From NCBI GenBank assembly GCA_012032975.1, contig JAAUPU010000210.1, forward strand, positions 1-6,035: a stretch of 6,035 bases of DNA. Direction: 5' to 3'. Positions 1-6,035 of this stretch are shown one piece after another. Source of the stretch: Caldilineaceae bacterium (GTDB lineage Bacteria > Chloroflexota > Anaerolineae > Caldilineales > Caldilineaceae). Made by a program: the position numbers and the translations under genes. The stretch's first letter is position 1. Each line of letters begins with the position of its first letter. A model generated the notes under the pieces. The model ran no database searches. It was given only the letters and a program-made list of their open reading frames with translations, and was not told where the DNA came from.

Positions 1-692
1 TCTCGCACGAAGCGCGCCCCGATCTTGGCCGCCTCGCGGGTGATCAACGTCGCATAGTTGGGATCCGCGGGAAAGCGTGCGCCCAGATAACTTTGTCCAC
101 TTGGCCCGCCCAGAACCTGGTCATGGGTCGAGAGGATTTCGACCTCTCCCAGCGGCGTGATGCGCATCTGCACGCTGGGGCTGTGGAACTGCTCCCCCTG
201 GATCAACTCCTCGACGATCGCACCGTTGGACGACAGCTTGTCGATGTAGTCGTCGAAGGTAATGTTGTCTAGCTCGAAACGCATGGCGCGCAGCTTATTG
301 GCGATTGCATCCAACTGTTCAGCAGCGCCCGGTTCTGGCAGTGCGCCCAGTTCGACAAACGCATTGCCCATGCCGCTCACCCCCTCGTTGAGCTTGACCA
401 CCACACCGCTGAGCGTCGGCTTCTGGCTCTGCATTTCGGCAACCGCCTGGACCAGGGCATCAAAGCCGGTGATATTTTCTCGGCCTAGCGGATGGGAGAC
501 GCCCTCATCGGTGAAGATTTGGCGCCCACCGCTCTTGGTGCCAAATGCAAAGTAGCGCGGGTCGGCGGCATACATGGGAATGCCCAGCCGCACGGCCAAC
601 TCGCGCTCCTGATCCGTGGTGTTAAAGGGCACGATATGCGCTCGCTCCAGATCGGGGATCAGGTCGCGAATCTGTCTGATCAATCGCGGGCG
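1..692 (-). CDS. PGM1-like ATP-grasp peptide ligase, catalytic part (shifted frame, runs off the left edge)
   Basis: This stretch continues the gene above in a different minus-strand frame and is open for about 230 codons to the window edge. It begins RPRLIRQIRDLIPDLERAH, then VPFNTTDQERELAVRLGIPM and DPRYFAFGTKSGGR (end of the pre-ATP-grasp domain). Next come ATP-grasp elements: VVVKLNEGVSGMGNAF (about 363-404), a glycine-containing nucleotide-binding stretch; AIVEELIQGEQFHSPSVQMR (about 155-220); and the catalytic-side block STHDQVLGGPSGQSYLGARF (about 75-135). The pieces at the two ends match one PGM1-like protein if one base is restored near 692-700. About 369 codons are visible; relatives are roughly 430 residues long (from memory), so the C-terminal PGM1_C region should lie beyond position 1. 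The expected activity is ATP-dependent amide-bond formation in the cytoplasm. No start codon with a Shine-Dalgarno near the junction suggests independent translation. Sequencing error, pseudogene and recoding all remain possible. Confidence 0.75.
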
Positions 693-1108
693 TGCAACAA
701 CTTGGCCGTCAACGATTGGCTGGAACCATCGCGCGGGGAAACCAGACGCAGCCGCTTGCGAGCGCTGCTGCTGACAACGCCGGGCAAGATGTGCAGGTAA
801 TATTCGACGATGTGGGGGTCGATGGGCTGCGAAGTGATGTAGATCATACGGATGCTGGGCTGGCGCAGCAGAAAGAGTAGAAAGAGAAAGCGTTCTTCAT
901 AGGCATGCAAGAGCGATGCGGGAACCTCCACGTCCACACTGATCGAGGTCACCACGACGATGGTATTGGCCTCTTGCGCTTCGCCGCCCAGGTGGCCCCA
1001 GCCAATAAATCGCCACATCTGCTCCAGCTTGTTTTGCAGCGCCTCAAATCGCTGTGCCACCTCGTCCGCGCTCAGCGCCAAATGGTCGTGGATCAAATCT
1101 TTGTGCAT
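680..1108 (-). CDS. PGM1-like ATP-grasp peptide ligase, N-terminal part (frame-disrupted)
   Basis: N-terminal 142 residues of a pheganomycin-ligase (PGM1)-like protein, the region usually called the pre-ATP-grasp domain. Visible marks are a helical start (ALSADEVAQRFEALQNKLEQ), a strand TIVVVTSISVDVE, then RMIYITSQPIDPHIVEYYLH, a basic SARKRLRL and the block SPRDGSSQSLTAKLL. In relatives this block runs straight on into an RPRLL-type segment; here the frame instead reads HARD and stops at 680-682. The RPRLI continuation lies one frame over, so this is the first part of a longer gene, not a complete small protein. The start ATG (1106-1108) is supported by a GGAG Shine-Dalgarno on the minus strand (1115-1118) with 6 nt spacing. 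Family members ligate a carboxylate to an amine using ATP; PGM1 itself joins a guanidino amino acid to peptides. The substrate here is unknown. The domain call is firm; whether the product is made is uncertain. Confidence 0.8.
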   Translation of the reverse strand: MHKDLIHDHLALSADEVAQRFEALQNKLEQMWRFIGWGHLGGEAQEANTIVVVTSISVDVEVPASLLHAYEERFLFLLFLLRQPSIRMIYITSQPIDPHIVEYYLHILPGVVSSSARKRLRLVSPRDGSSQSLTAKLLHARD

Positions 1109-1120
1109 GGCAGTCTCCGT

Positions 1121-1144
1121 GAAGTGTCAACAACTGGAAGTGTC
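1121..1144. repeat. 8-bp direct repeat GAAGTGTC in the ligase leader
   Basis: GAAGTGTC occurs at 1121-1128 and 1137-1144, start to start 16 bp, between the candidate promoter and the Shine-Dalgarno of the ligase gene. It could be a repressor half-site pair or chance. Confidence 0.3.
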
Positions 1145-1173
1145 TGGAGCGTCTCTGCTTTGAACTGGCGCAG

Positions 1174-1203
1174 AGTGTATCACGGCAGAATAGCCCTTGC
1201 CAA
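1174..1203 (-). promoter_or_regulatory. Candidate sigma-70-type promoter for the ligase gene
   Basis: Read on the minus strand: TTGGCA (1198-1203, 5 of 6 to the -35 consensus), an 18-nt spacer, and TACACT (1174-1179, 4 of 6 to the -10). Transcription would start near 1167, giving a leader of about 60 nt before the ATG at 1108. The placement fits, but this is an eye match and sigma specificity in this host is unknown. Confidence 0.4.
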
Positions 1204-1246
1204 GTGAATTGAACCCGTTCGATTTCCGACGTGAAGGTAAGCGATT

Positions 1247-1260
1247 GTTGCAAGGGCAAC
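1247..1260. repeat. Short inverted repeat upstream of the DUF3782-like gene
   Basis: GTTGC (1247-1251), loop AAGG, GCAAC (1256-1260) form a perfect 5-bp stem just upstream of the candidate -35 at 1268. Its size is compatible with chance; an operator role is only possible. Confidence 0.2.
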
Positions 1261-1267
1261 CGAATTC

Positions 1268-1297
1268 TTGATGTTGAAGTCAGTAGATAGCTATGCT
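1268..1297 (+). promoter_or_regulatory. Candidate promoter for the DUF3782-like gene
   Basis: TTGATG (1268-1273), an 18-nt spacer, and TATGCT (1292-1297) sit about 42 bp before the ATG at 1339, both boxes 4 of 6 to consensus. An overlapping alternative is TTGAAG (1274-1279), 17 nt, TAAACT (1297-1302). Part of the local sequence, GCTATGCTAAAC (1290-1301), recurs with one change on the minus strand upstream of the oxidoreductase gene. Confidence 0.35.
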
Positions 1298-1338
1298 AAA
1301 CTAACGACATTGAGAAGGCAGAGATCGGTGAGGAACAT

Positions 1339-1956
1339 ATGGCAGAGCAAACGAACGAAGAGGCAATTGCGGAAATCTGGCAACTTTTCAAAGAGACCGA
1401 CGGAAGATTCAAAGAGACCGACGCAAGGTTCAAAGAAACCGACGCTCGGTTGGCTCGGCTTTTTGCCGAAACTCGTGCCGAAATTGCCCAAACTACCCTG
1501 AACCTGCAGAAGTTGGAGGGTCTTTTTGGCAACCAATGGGGACGCTTGATCGAGGCACTGATTCAGCCCGGTGTACTGAAACTCTTCCAGACGCGCGGCT
1601 ACGATGTGCGCCGTCTGCATCAACGCTCCGAGGCGCAGGTAAATGGCTCGACGATGGAGATCGATCTGATCCTGGAGAACGGCAACGAAGTCATTGCGGT
1701 CGAGGTCAAGACATCGATGACGGTGGAAGCGGTCAATGATTTCCTGGCCGATCTGGCTGAGTTCACGCGATTTTTTCCGACCTATACCGCATACCGGATT
1801 CATGGCGCGGTGGCAGGACTGAATATCCACGGCGATGTGGCTCGATACGCCTACAGGCAAGGGCTGTTTGTGTTGAGCATCACCGGCGACGATATGGTAC
1901 AGATCGAGAATGATGAACGATTTCGACCACGAGATTTCGGCCCAAACGCCCGGTGA
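1339..1956 (+). CDS. DUF3782-like coiled-coil / PD-(D/E)XK nuclease-like protein
   Basis: A 205-residue cytoplasmic protein in two parts. Residues 7-60 form a coiled coil with three near-identical heptads of the form FKETD(G/A)R (17-37), then LARLFAETRAEIAQTTLNLQKLE. Residues 61-190 look like a PD-(D/E)XK nuclease fold: NQWGRLIEALIQPGVLKLF with Glu72 in the first helix, then MEIDLIL with Asp109, then VIAVEVKTS with Glu122 and Lys124. These are the usual E...D...ExK metal-site residues, so the site looks intact. The C-terminal stretch DVARYAYRQGLFVL is typical of this family, common in cyanobacteria and Chloroflexota. Function is not established; nuclease activity is inferred from the fold. 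The start has a good Shine-Dalgarno (GGTGAGG, 1327-1333, 5 nt from the ATG). It appears to be transcribed alone: the upstream gene is divergent, the downstream gene convergent, and a terminator follows. Confidence 0.85.
   Translation: MAEQTNEEAIAEIWQLFKETDGRFKETDARFKETDARLARLFAETRAEIAQTTLNLQKLEGLFGNQWGRLIEALIQPGVLKLFQTRGYDVRRLHQRSEAQVNGSTMEIDLILENGNEVIAVEVKTSMTVEAVNDFLADLAEFTRFFPTYTAYRIHGAVAGLNIHGDVARYAYRQGLFVLSITGDDMVQIENDERFRPRDFGPNAR
1387..1449 (+). repeat. Three 21-bp in-frame tandem repeats coding FKETD(G/A)R
   Basis: Units at 1387-1407, 1408-1428 and 1429-1449 each begin TTCAAAGA(G/A)ACCGACG and differ only in the last few bases plus one silent GAG/GAA change. Each unit codes one coiled-coil heptad, so gain or loss of units would keep the frame and lengthen or shorten the coil. 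The high DNA identity suggests recent duplication or slippage. Confidence 0.9.
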
Positions 1957-1982
1957 TTGACGCGAGGTTGCCACAAAGAGAC

Positions 1983-2014
1983 AAAGAGGCTGGCGCGATG
2001 CCAGCCTCTTTTTT
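1983..2014 (+). terminator. Intrinsic terminator after the DUF3782-like gene
   Basis: The stem GAGGCTGGC (1986-1994) pairs perfectly with GCCAGCCTC (2000-2008) around a 5-nt loop GCGAT, is extended by A-T pairs at 1983-1985, and is followed by six T (2009-2014). It starts 26 nt after the TGA stop. On the minus strand the hairpin is followed by TTTGTCTCTTTG, a weaker U-rich tail, so it may also stop readthrough from the convergent oxidoreductase gene. Confidence 0.85.
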
Positions 2015-2067
2015 GATTGGGGTGTGCTGAACACAGGTTGGAGCAGAGCTGTCAACTGGCTTTTAAT

Positions 2068-2087
2068 GCGCCCCTTTTGAAGGGCGC
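2068..2087. repeat. GC-rich hairpin in the convergent intergenic gap
   Basis: GCGCCC (2068-2073) pairs with GGGCGC (2082-2087); CTT/AA inside can extend the stem with a bulge. It lies about 40 bp past the oxidoreductase stop at 2127. Neither strand has a T tract after it, so it is not a standard intrinsic terminator; it could protect a 3' end or be incidental. Confidence 0.35.
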
Positions 2088-2126
2088 GCCGACGACTCAC
2101 AGAGCAGCAACCTGTTGGTGACTGGT

Positions 2127-3110
2127 TCACTCCATCGGATATTTCATCCCCCACTGGCCGCGGATCGTGTCCATCGTCTGCATGATCTGCAACGTTTCAT
2201 CCAGCGGCATGATTGCACTCTCGTGCTTGCCCTCGCGCAGACACGTGTGCAACTCGGCTGCTTCGTAGTTGTAGCCGTTGCCCTCGAACGGAATTTCGAC
2301 AAGCTCTGGCTGCTCTCCGGCAACGGAAATTGTCATCGACCTGGGCACCCACCAGGGCGTGTGGATCCGAATCGAGCCGGCGGTGCCCATGATGGTGGCG
2401 TCGTGTGGCGTCTGGGTGCGGACGGCAGTGTGCAGCACCGCCAACTCGCCACCGGGATAGCCAAGGATCATGGCCGACTGTTCGTCCACGCCGGTCTCTC
2501 CCAGCTCTGCCAACGAGACGATGCGCGACGGCGCGCCCAGTAGCATAGACGCCAGCGAGATCGGATAGACGCCCACGTCCAGCAGCGCACCGCCTCCCAG
2601 CGCCGGGTCAAAAGTACGACGCTCCGGGTTGAACGCGGCGCGATAGCCAAAGTCCGCGCTGATCATGCGGATCTCACCGATCTGGCCATCGGCCAGGCGA
2701 TGGCGCAGTTCAACCATCAGCGGCAGATAGCGGGTCCACATGGCCTCCATCAGGAAGAGGCCGCGGGCGCGGGCCAGATTGATCGCCTCCTGGGCCTCGC
2801 TCGCGTTGATGGTGAAAGGTTTTTCGCAGAGAACGGCCTTGCCCGCATTCAGACAGAGCAGCATGTTCTCTTTATGCAGGGTGTGGGGCGTGGCGATGTA
2901 GATGGCGTCTACAGTTGGGTCGGCAGCCAGCGCGGCATAGCTGGCGTGGCGGGCCGGGATGGCGAATTCATCTGCAAAGCGGCTGGCCGATTCAGCCGTA
3001 CGCGAGCCGACCGCGACAAGCTCGGCATCGGCCAGCGCGCCAAGCCCGGTGGCGAACTTGCGTGCGATCGACCCCGTGCCAAGAATTCCCCAGCGAACTG
3101 TTTCAAACAT
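2127..3110 (-). CDS. Gfo/Idh/MocA family NAD(P)-dependent oxidoreductase (dihydrodiol-dehydrogenase-like)
   Basis: A 327-residue cytoplasmic dehydrogenase of usual family length. The N-terminal Rossmann fold opens with [17 protein letters not shown] (7-23), whose GxGxxA pattern binds the dinucleotide, and continues with VAVGSRT (32-38) and [12 protein letters not shown] (68-79). The family signature EKP is at 96-98 (Lys97 is the conserved active-site lysine). The second domain holds EAMWTRYLP (122-130) and [12 protein letters not shown] (172-183), with Asp178 and Tyr182 in the positions used for catalysis in dimeric dihydrodiol dehydrogenases. Relatives oxidise or reduce sugars, inositols or dihydrodiols; the substrate cannot be read from sequence. 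I chose the ATG at 3108-3110 because a GGAG lies 5 nt upstream; a tandem ATG at 3111-3113 is nearly as good. An upstream in-frame TTG (3147-3149) would add 13 residues absent from typical relatives. The gene stands alone, divergent from the kinase gene. Confidence 0.92.
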   Translation of the reverse strand: MFETVRWGILGTGSIARKFATGLGALADAELVAVGSRTAESASRFADEFAIPARHASYAALAADPTVDAIYIATPHTLHKENMLLCLNAGKAVLCEKPFTINASEAQEAINLARARGLFLMEAMWTRYLPLMVELRHRLADGQIGEIRMISADFGYRAAFNPERRTFDPALGGGALLDVGVYPISLASMLLGAPSRIVSLAELGETGVDEQSAMILGYPGGELAVLHTAVRTQTPHDATIMGTAGSIRIHTPWWVPRSMTISVAGEQPELVEIPFEGNGYNYEAAELHTCLREGKHESAIMPLDETLQIMQTMDTIRGQWGMKYPME

Positions 3111-3115
3111 CATGT

Positions 3116-3119
3116 CTCC
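3116..3119 (-). promoter_or_regulatory. Shine-Dalgarno GGAG that decides the oxidoreductase start
   Basis: On the minus strand GGAG (3116-3119) lies 5 nt before the ATG at 3108-3110 and only 2 nt before the ATG at 3111-3113. It falls inside the longer TTG-initiated reading, which argues for the shorter protein. Confidence 0.6.
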
Positions 3120-3184
3120 ATTCTGGTCGATGGTGTTGGGTTGTGCCAACCGCCATAGGGGAAGAAGAATCTCGTTCTGTACCT

Positions 3185-3227
3185 AACCGGCGATAGCGTT
3201 TAGAATAGCCAATAAGATCGGCTGGTT
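3185..3227. promoter_or_regulatory. Divergent control region: imperfect inverted repeat around a possible -10 box
   Basis: Left arm AACCGGCGAT (3185-3194) and right arm ATCGGCTGGTT (3217-3227) are complementary apart from one extra base and one mismatch. Between them on the minus strand is GCTATTCTAAAC (3198-3209), containing TATTCT (3202-3207), a possible -10 for the oxidoreductase gene; on the plus strand the same place reads TAGAAT (3201-3206), a possible -10 towards the kinase. I could not find a convincing -35 for either. The symmetry suggests an operator shared by the two divergent genes, but only as a possibility. Confidence 0.3.
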
Positions 3228-3283
3228 GCGGATGGAGTTAGAGCGACAAGGGCGGTGCGCATGGTCGCATCAAAGCAGGATAT

Positions 3284-6035
3284 ATGAACACGAAAACGGT
3301 CATCTTCACCCTCATTCTGGCACTGTGTTGGTGCAGTGCGGCACTGGCGCAGGGAGACGACAGACCCACACCTGGCGCGCTGACCCTCGCGGATGAGCAA
3401 GGGAAATTGCCTCTTGGATTGTATCTGGAAATCCTTGAAGATCCCAGCGGTGAGTTGACGATCGAAGAGGTACGCTCCCCCGCATTCGACGACCAGTTTA
3501 CGCCCAGTTTGGCTGAAGTGCCGAACTTTGGCTTCAGCGACAGCGCCTACTGGGTGCGTTTTCATCTAGAAAACGCCAACCACGAGCGGAACGAATGGCT
3601 GCTCGAGGCCGGCTTTCCCAACATGCAGTTCGTCGATCTCTACAGTCCGATGCCGGACGGGGGATACGCCGTCAAGCAGACCGGTTCGCTGCGCCCGCCT
3701 TCCAGCCGGGAGATTTACCACCCCCGACTTCTGTTCAACCTGAACGTTCCAGCCGAGAGCCAGCGCACCTTCTACCTTCGCTTCAAGAACGGCGCAGCAA
3801 TGGCCCTGCCCCTCACGCTGTGGAAGCCAGATGCCTTTCTGGTCGAGTCCCAGCGCGACCAGGTCGAGCAAGGAATCTTCTTCGGCGCGCTGCTGACGCT
3901 GCTGGCATACAATCTCTTTCTGTTCGTCTCCTTGCGCGAAAGGAACTACCTCTACCTCGCCGCGATATTGGCCGGCATGGTTGTCTTCGAAGCTGGCTAT
4001 ACCAGCTATTTGGAGCTTTACCTCTTTCCCCCAATCTATCGCCTGAAACAATACTATCAGTCGATCTCCTTTTCCATCGTCTTTGTCTCGATGGTCCTGT
4101 TTGCCGATGCATTCCTCGAGTTGAAGATCCGTCTGCCGAAGCTGCACACGCTTGCCGTGGTGATCGTTGGCGTTTGGGGCGTCCTGCTCCTGCTCGTGCC
4201 CTTTGTGAGCTATCGAACTGCGGCCAGCCTGATGCTGCCGTGGACCTTGCCCACTTTGGCCGCAATCCTGGTTGCGGGGGGAATCTCCTGGTGGCGCGGC
4301 TTCCATCCTGCCCGTTTCTTCATGATCGCGTGGTCGGGTCTGGTCTTCGCCTTCATCATCTCCATCCTGACGCGGCTCGGAGTCATCTCCAGCACAGCCT
4401 TTGGCGAGTCGGCCTATCACCTCGGCTTGATCTGGATGGCGGTCTGCTGGTCCATCGCGTTGGCCGACCGCATCAATCTGTTGAAGGCGGAGACCGAGAA
4501 GGCCAACCTGGCCCTGCGCGCCAGCGAGACGCGGCTCTCGCAGATCCTGGAGGGGATGCCCATGGGCGTCGTCGTCTATGGGCAGGACCAGAGACCCACC
4601 TATTTCAACCGACGCATCGCCGAGATCTTCGGGAATCCAGCGCGCGACATCGGACCCGACCTGTCCGCCGGACGTACGCTGGCGCAAGCCATCGAATATT
4701 ACGCCGCGCGCATCGCAGGCAGCGACCAGGCCTACCCGATGGCCAACCTGCCGATCTACCGTGCGTTGCTGGGAGAGTCGGCCTCCGTCGACGACGTCGA
4801 GATCAACCTGGTCGATCGCCAGGTGCCGTTGGAGATCTGGGCCAACCCAGTCAAGGACGATCAGGGCGGCGTCCAGGGCGCGGTGGTCGCGATTCAGGAC
4901 ATCAGTCGCCGCAAGACGACTGAAGCCAGGATGCTCGAATACCGGGACCATCTGGAAAAACTGGTGGCACAGCGCACCGCCGAACGCAAGATGCTGGCCG
5001 ATGCGCAGGCCAACCTTGCCGAGTGGCTGTCCACCGTGAGCCGGGTGCAGCCATCGCTGAAGAATGAATCCGACCTGCCGCTGGCATTCGAAGAGCTTCT
5101 CTCCACGATTTTGCGGCTCAGCAATGCCGACGCCGTCTTTTCGTGGACCTGGGACGATCAGAACGGTCCAAGCGAGGTATTGTGCTATGTGCGCTCAAAC
5201 GGTGCGCCCGCTCGGCGGAAGGTCGCGCCCATCGCGCTATCCAAGATTGGGTCGTTGCGCGGGGAGGTCGGGCAGAAGGGGCTGGTCGTGATGGCTGCGT
5301 CGGATGCCGTCCAGGCGCTTGAGCCGCTGGGGGTCTGTCTTGAAAGCGCGCGGATTCAGTCCGTTGCGCTCGTCCCCATTGCGGCGGAATCGGAGACAAC
5401 GGGTTTGCTGGGCCTGGCCTTGCCCGTTGGCGCGGATGCTTTTTCCGAGGAAGAGATCTTTCTGCTGGGGCGCATGGGCGTCGATCTGGCGACCGTCGCC
5501 GGCTATGCCCGTCTGCACGAGTCGGTTGCGCTGCTCGCCGCAGCCGAAGAGCGCAACCGACTGGCGCGCGATCTCCACGATTCGGTCTCACAGGTGCTTT
5601 TCTCGGCCACGCTGGTGGCATCCGTGTTGCCCAAGATCTGGCGGAAAGATCCGGCGCGAGCGTTTCAGAGCCTGGAGAATCTGCGACGGCTGACCAACAG
5701 CGGTCTCGCCGAACTGCGCACCATGCTGCTCGAATTGCGTCCATCGGCCGTGCTCAACACGCCGTTGAGCGAGTTGCTGGCGCAACTGACCGAAGCCATC
5801 ACGAGCCGGACATCGTTGCCGTTCCAGCTCTTCCTCGAACAGACGCCTCCCCTGCCGGAAGCAGTCCACACAGCCTTCTATCGCATTGCCCAGGAATCGC
5901 TGAACAACGTGGTCAAACATGCCCAGGCCGGCCATGTGGCCGTCAGCTTGAACTCAACGAAGATCGAGGCCGAAGCCGATGGGTCCGACCGCTATCAAGT
6001 CACGCTTGAGGTCCGAGACAACGGCGTCGGCTATG
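3284..6035 (+). CDS. 7TMR-DISM sensor histidine kinase, NarL/LiaS class (HisKA_3), truncated at the right edge
   Basis: An open frame of 917 codons that runs off the window, coding an inner-membrane sensor kinase. A signal peptide (1-22, cut ALA-Q) leads to a 7TMR-DISMED2 ectodomain (about 41-185; SDSAYWVRFHLEN, FYLRFKNG), a jelly-roll-like module thought to bind carbohydrate or other small ligands. Seven hydrophobic helices follow (about 197-395), including HPARFFMIAW (341-350) typical of 7TMR-DISM. Then come PAS (about 415-543, ending AVVAIQDISRRK), a coiled coil (547-583, HLEKLVAQRTAER), GAF (about 599-745), HisKA_3 with ERNRLARDLHDSVSQ and phosphoacceptor His765, and HATPase_c with the N-box YRIAQESLNNVVKHA (Asn874/Asn875) and the first glycine box RDNGVGY (911-917). 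The rest of the ATP site lies past the edge. The start follows AGGA (3277-3280) with a short 3-nt gap. The likely partner is a LuxR/NarL-type response regulator, probably downstream; none is visible here. Confidence 0.93.
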   Translation, partial: MNTKTVIFTLILALCWCSAALAQGDDRPTPGALTLADEQGKLPLGLYLEILEDPSGELTIEEVRSPAFDDQFTPSLAEVPNFGFSDSAYWVRFHLENANHERNEWLLEAGFPNMQFVDLYSPMPDGGYAVKQTGSLRPPSSREIYHPRLLFNLNVPAESQRTFYLRFKNGAAMALPLTLWKPDAFLVESQRDQVEQGIFFGALLTLLAYNLFLFVSLRERNYLYLAAILAGMVVFEAGYTSYLELYLFPPIYRLKQYYQSISFSIVFVSMVLFADAFLELKIRLPKLHTLAVVIVGVWGVLLLLVPFVSYRTAASLMLPWTLPTLAAILVAGGISWWRGFHPARFFMIAWSGLVFAFIISILTRLGVISSTAFGESAYHLGLIWMAVCWSIALADRINLLKAETEKANLALRASETRLSQILEGMPMGVVVYGQDQRPTYFNRRIAEIFGNPARDIGPDLSAGRTLAQAIEYYAARIAGSDQAYPMANLPIYRALLGESASVDDVEINLVDRQVPLEIWANPVKDDQGGVQGAVVAIQDISRRKTTEARMLEYRDHLEKLVAQRTAERKMLADAQANLAEWLSTVSRVQPSLKNESDLPLAFEELLSTILRLSNADAVFSWTWDDQNGPSEVLCYVRSNGAPARRKVAPIALSKIGSLRGEVGQKGLVVMAASDAVQALEPLGVCLESARIQSVALVPIAAESETTGLLGLALPVGADAFSEEEIFLLGRMGVDLATVAGYARLHESVALLAAAEERNRLARDLHDSVSQVLFSATLVASVLPKIWRKDPARAFQSLENLRRLTNSGLAELRTMLLELRPSAVLNTPLSELLAQLTEAITSRTSLPFQLFLEQTPPLPEAVHTAFYRIAQESLNNVVKHAQAGHVAVSLNSTKIEAEADGSDRYQVTLEVRDNGVGY

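Noticed and set aside
680..700. Programmed -1 ribosomal frameshift in the ligase gene
   Set aside because: A -1 slip would join the frames, but no canonical slippery heptamer is present in the zero frame at the junction, and ATP-grasp ligases of this type are not known to use recoding.
1387..1449. Tandem repeats as a CRISPR or minisatellite element
   Set aside because: There are only three 21-bp units with no spacers, they are in frame, and they code a coiled-coil heptad.
2068..2087. Second intrinsic terminator for the oxidoreductase gene
   Set aside because: The hairpin is followed on the minus strand by ATTAAAAGCC, with no T tract.
1291..2154. A 287-codon minus-strand frame across the DUF3782-like gene and its terminator
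   Set aside because: It runs antisense through the nuclease-like coding sequence and the terminator hairpin; its repetitive VGLFE segment is simply the reverse reading of the 21-bp repeats.
3595..4923. A 442-codon plus-strand frame overlapping the kinase gene
   Set aside because: It is an Arg/Pro/Ala-rich out-of-frame reading of the 7TMR-DISM and PAS coding region, without a domain of its own.
3566..4951. A 461-codon open frame on the minus strand opposite the kinase gene
   Set aside because: It is antisense to clearly recognisable kinase domains, has low-complexity Asp/Gln/Gly/Arg-rich content and no recognisable family; long antisense frames are common opposite GC-rich genes.

Overview
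The window looks like chromosomal DNA of a GC-rich, free-living bacterium. The mix of a DUF3782-type coiled-coil/PD-(D/E)XK protein, a 7TMR-DISM sensor kinase, a dihydrodiol-dehydrogenase-like Gfo/Idh/MocA oxidoreductase and a PGM1-like ATP-grasp ligase suggests Chloroflexota (Anaerolineae/Caldilineae type). This is an inference from protein style; no marker gene is present. I see no tRNA, rRNA, CRISPR array, insertion sequence or phage gene.

Layout. Four genes lie in alternating orientation, each with its own intergenic region. (1) Positions 1-1108, minus strand: a PGM1-like (pheganomycin-type) peptide or carboxylate-amine ligase of the ATP-grasp superfamily. It is cut by the left edge and split by an apparent 1-base frameshift near 692-700. 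(2) A 230-bp divergent intergenic region with a likely promoter for each flanking gene. (3) 1339-1956, plus strand: a DUF3782-like protein with three in-frame 21-bp repeats coding a coiled-coil heptad, followed by a PD-(D/E)XK nuclease-like fold. A strong intrinsic terminator follows. (4) A convergent gap, then 2127-3110, minus strand: a Gfo/Idh/MocA oxidoreductase. (5) A divergent gap of about 173 bp with an imperfect inverted repeat around a possible -10 box. (6) 3284 to the right edge, plus strand: a large sensor histidine kinase with signal peptide, 7TMR-DISMED2 ectodomain, seven membrane helices, PAS, coiled coil, GAF, HisKA_3 and a truncated HATPase_c domain.

The four genes do not form an operon and nothing shows that they share a pathway. 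The kinase is of the NarL/LiaS class, so a LuxR-type response regulator beyond position 6035 would be the expected partner. The points most worth a second look are the broken ligase gene, the FKETD repeat tract, and a near-identical 12-bp sequence (GCTATNCTAAAC) upstream of two of the genes. I found no clear evidence of a new multi-gene system.
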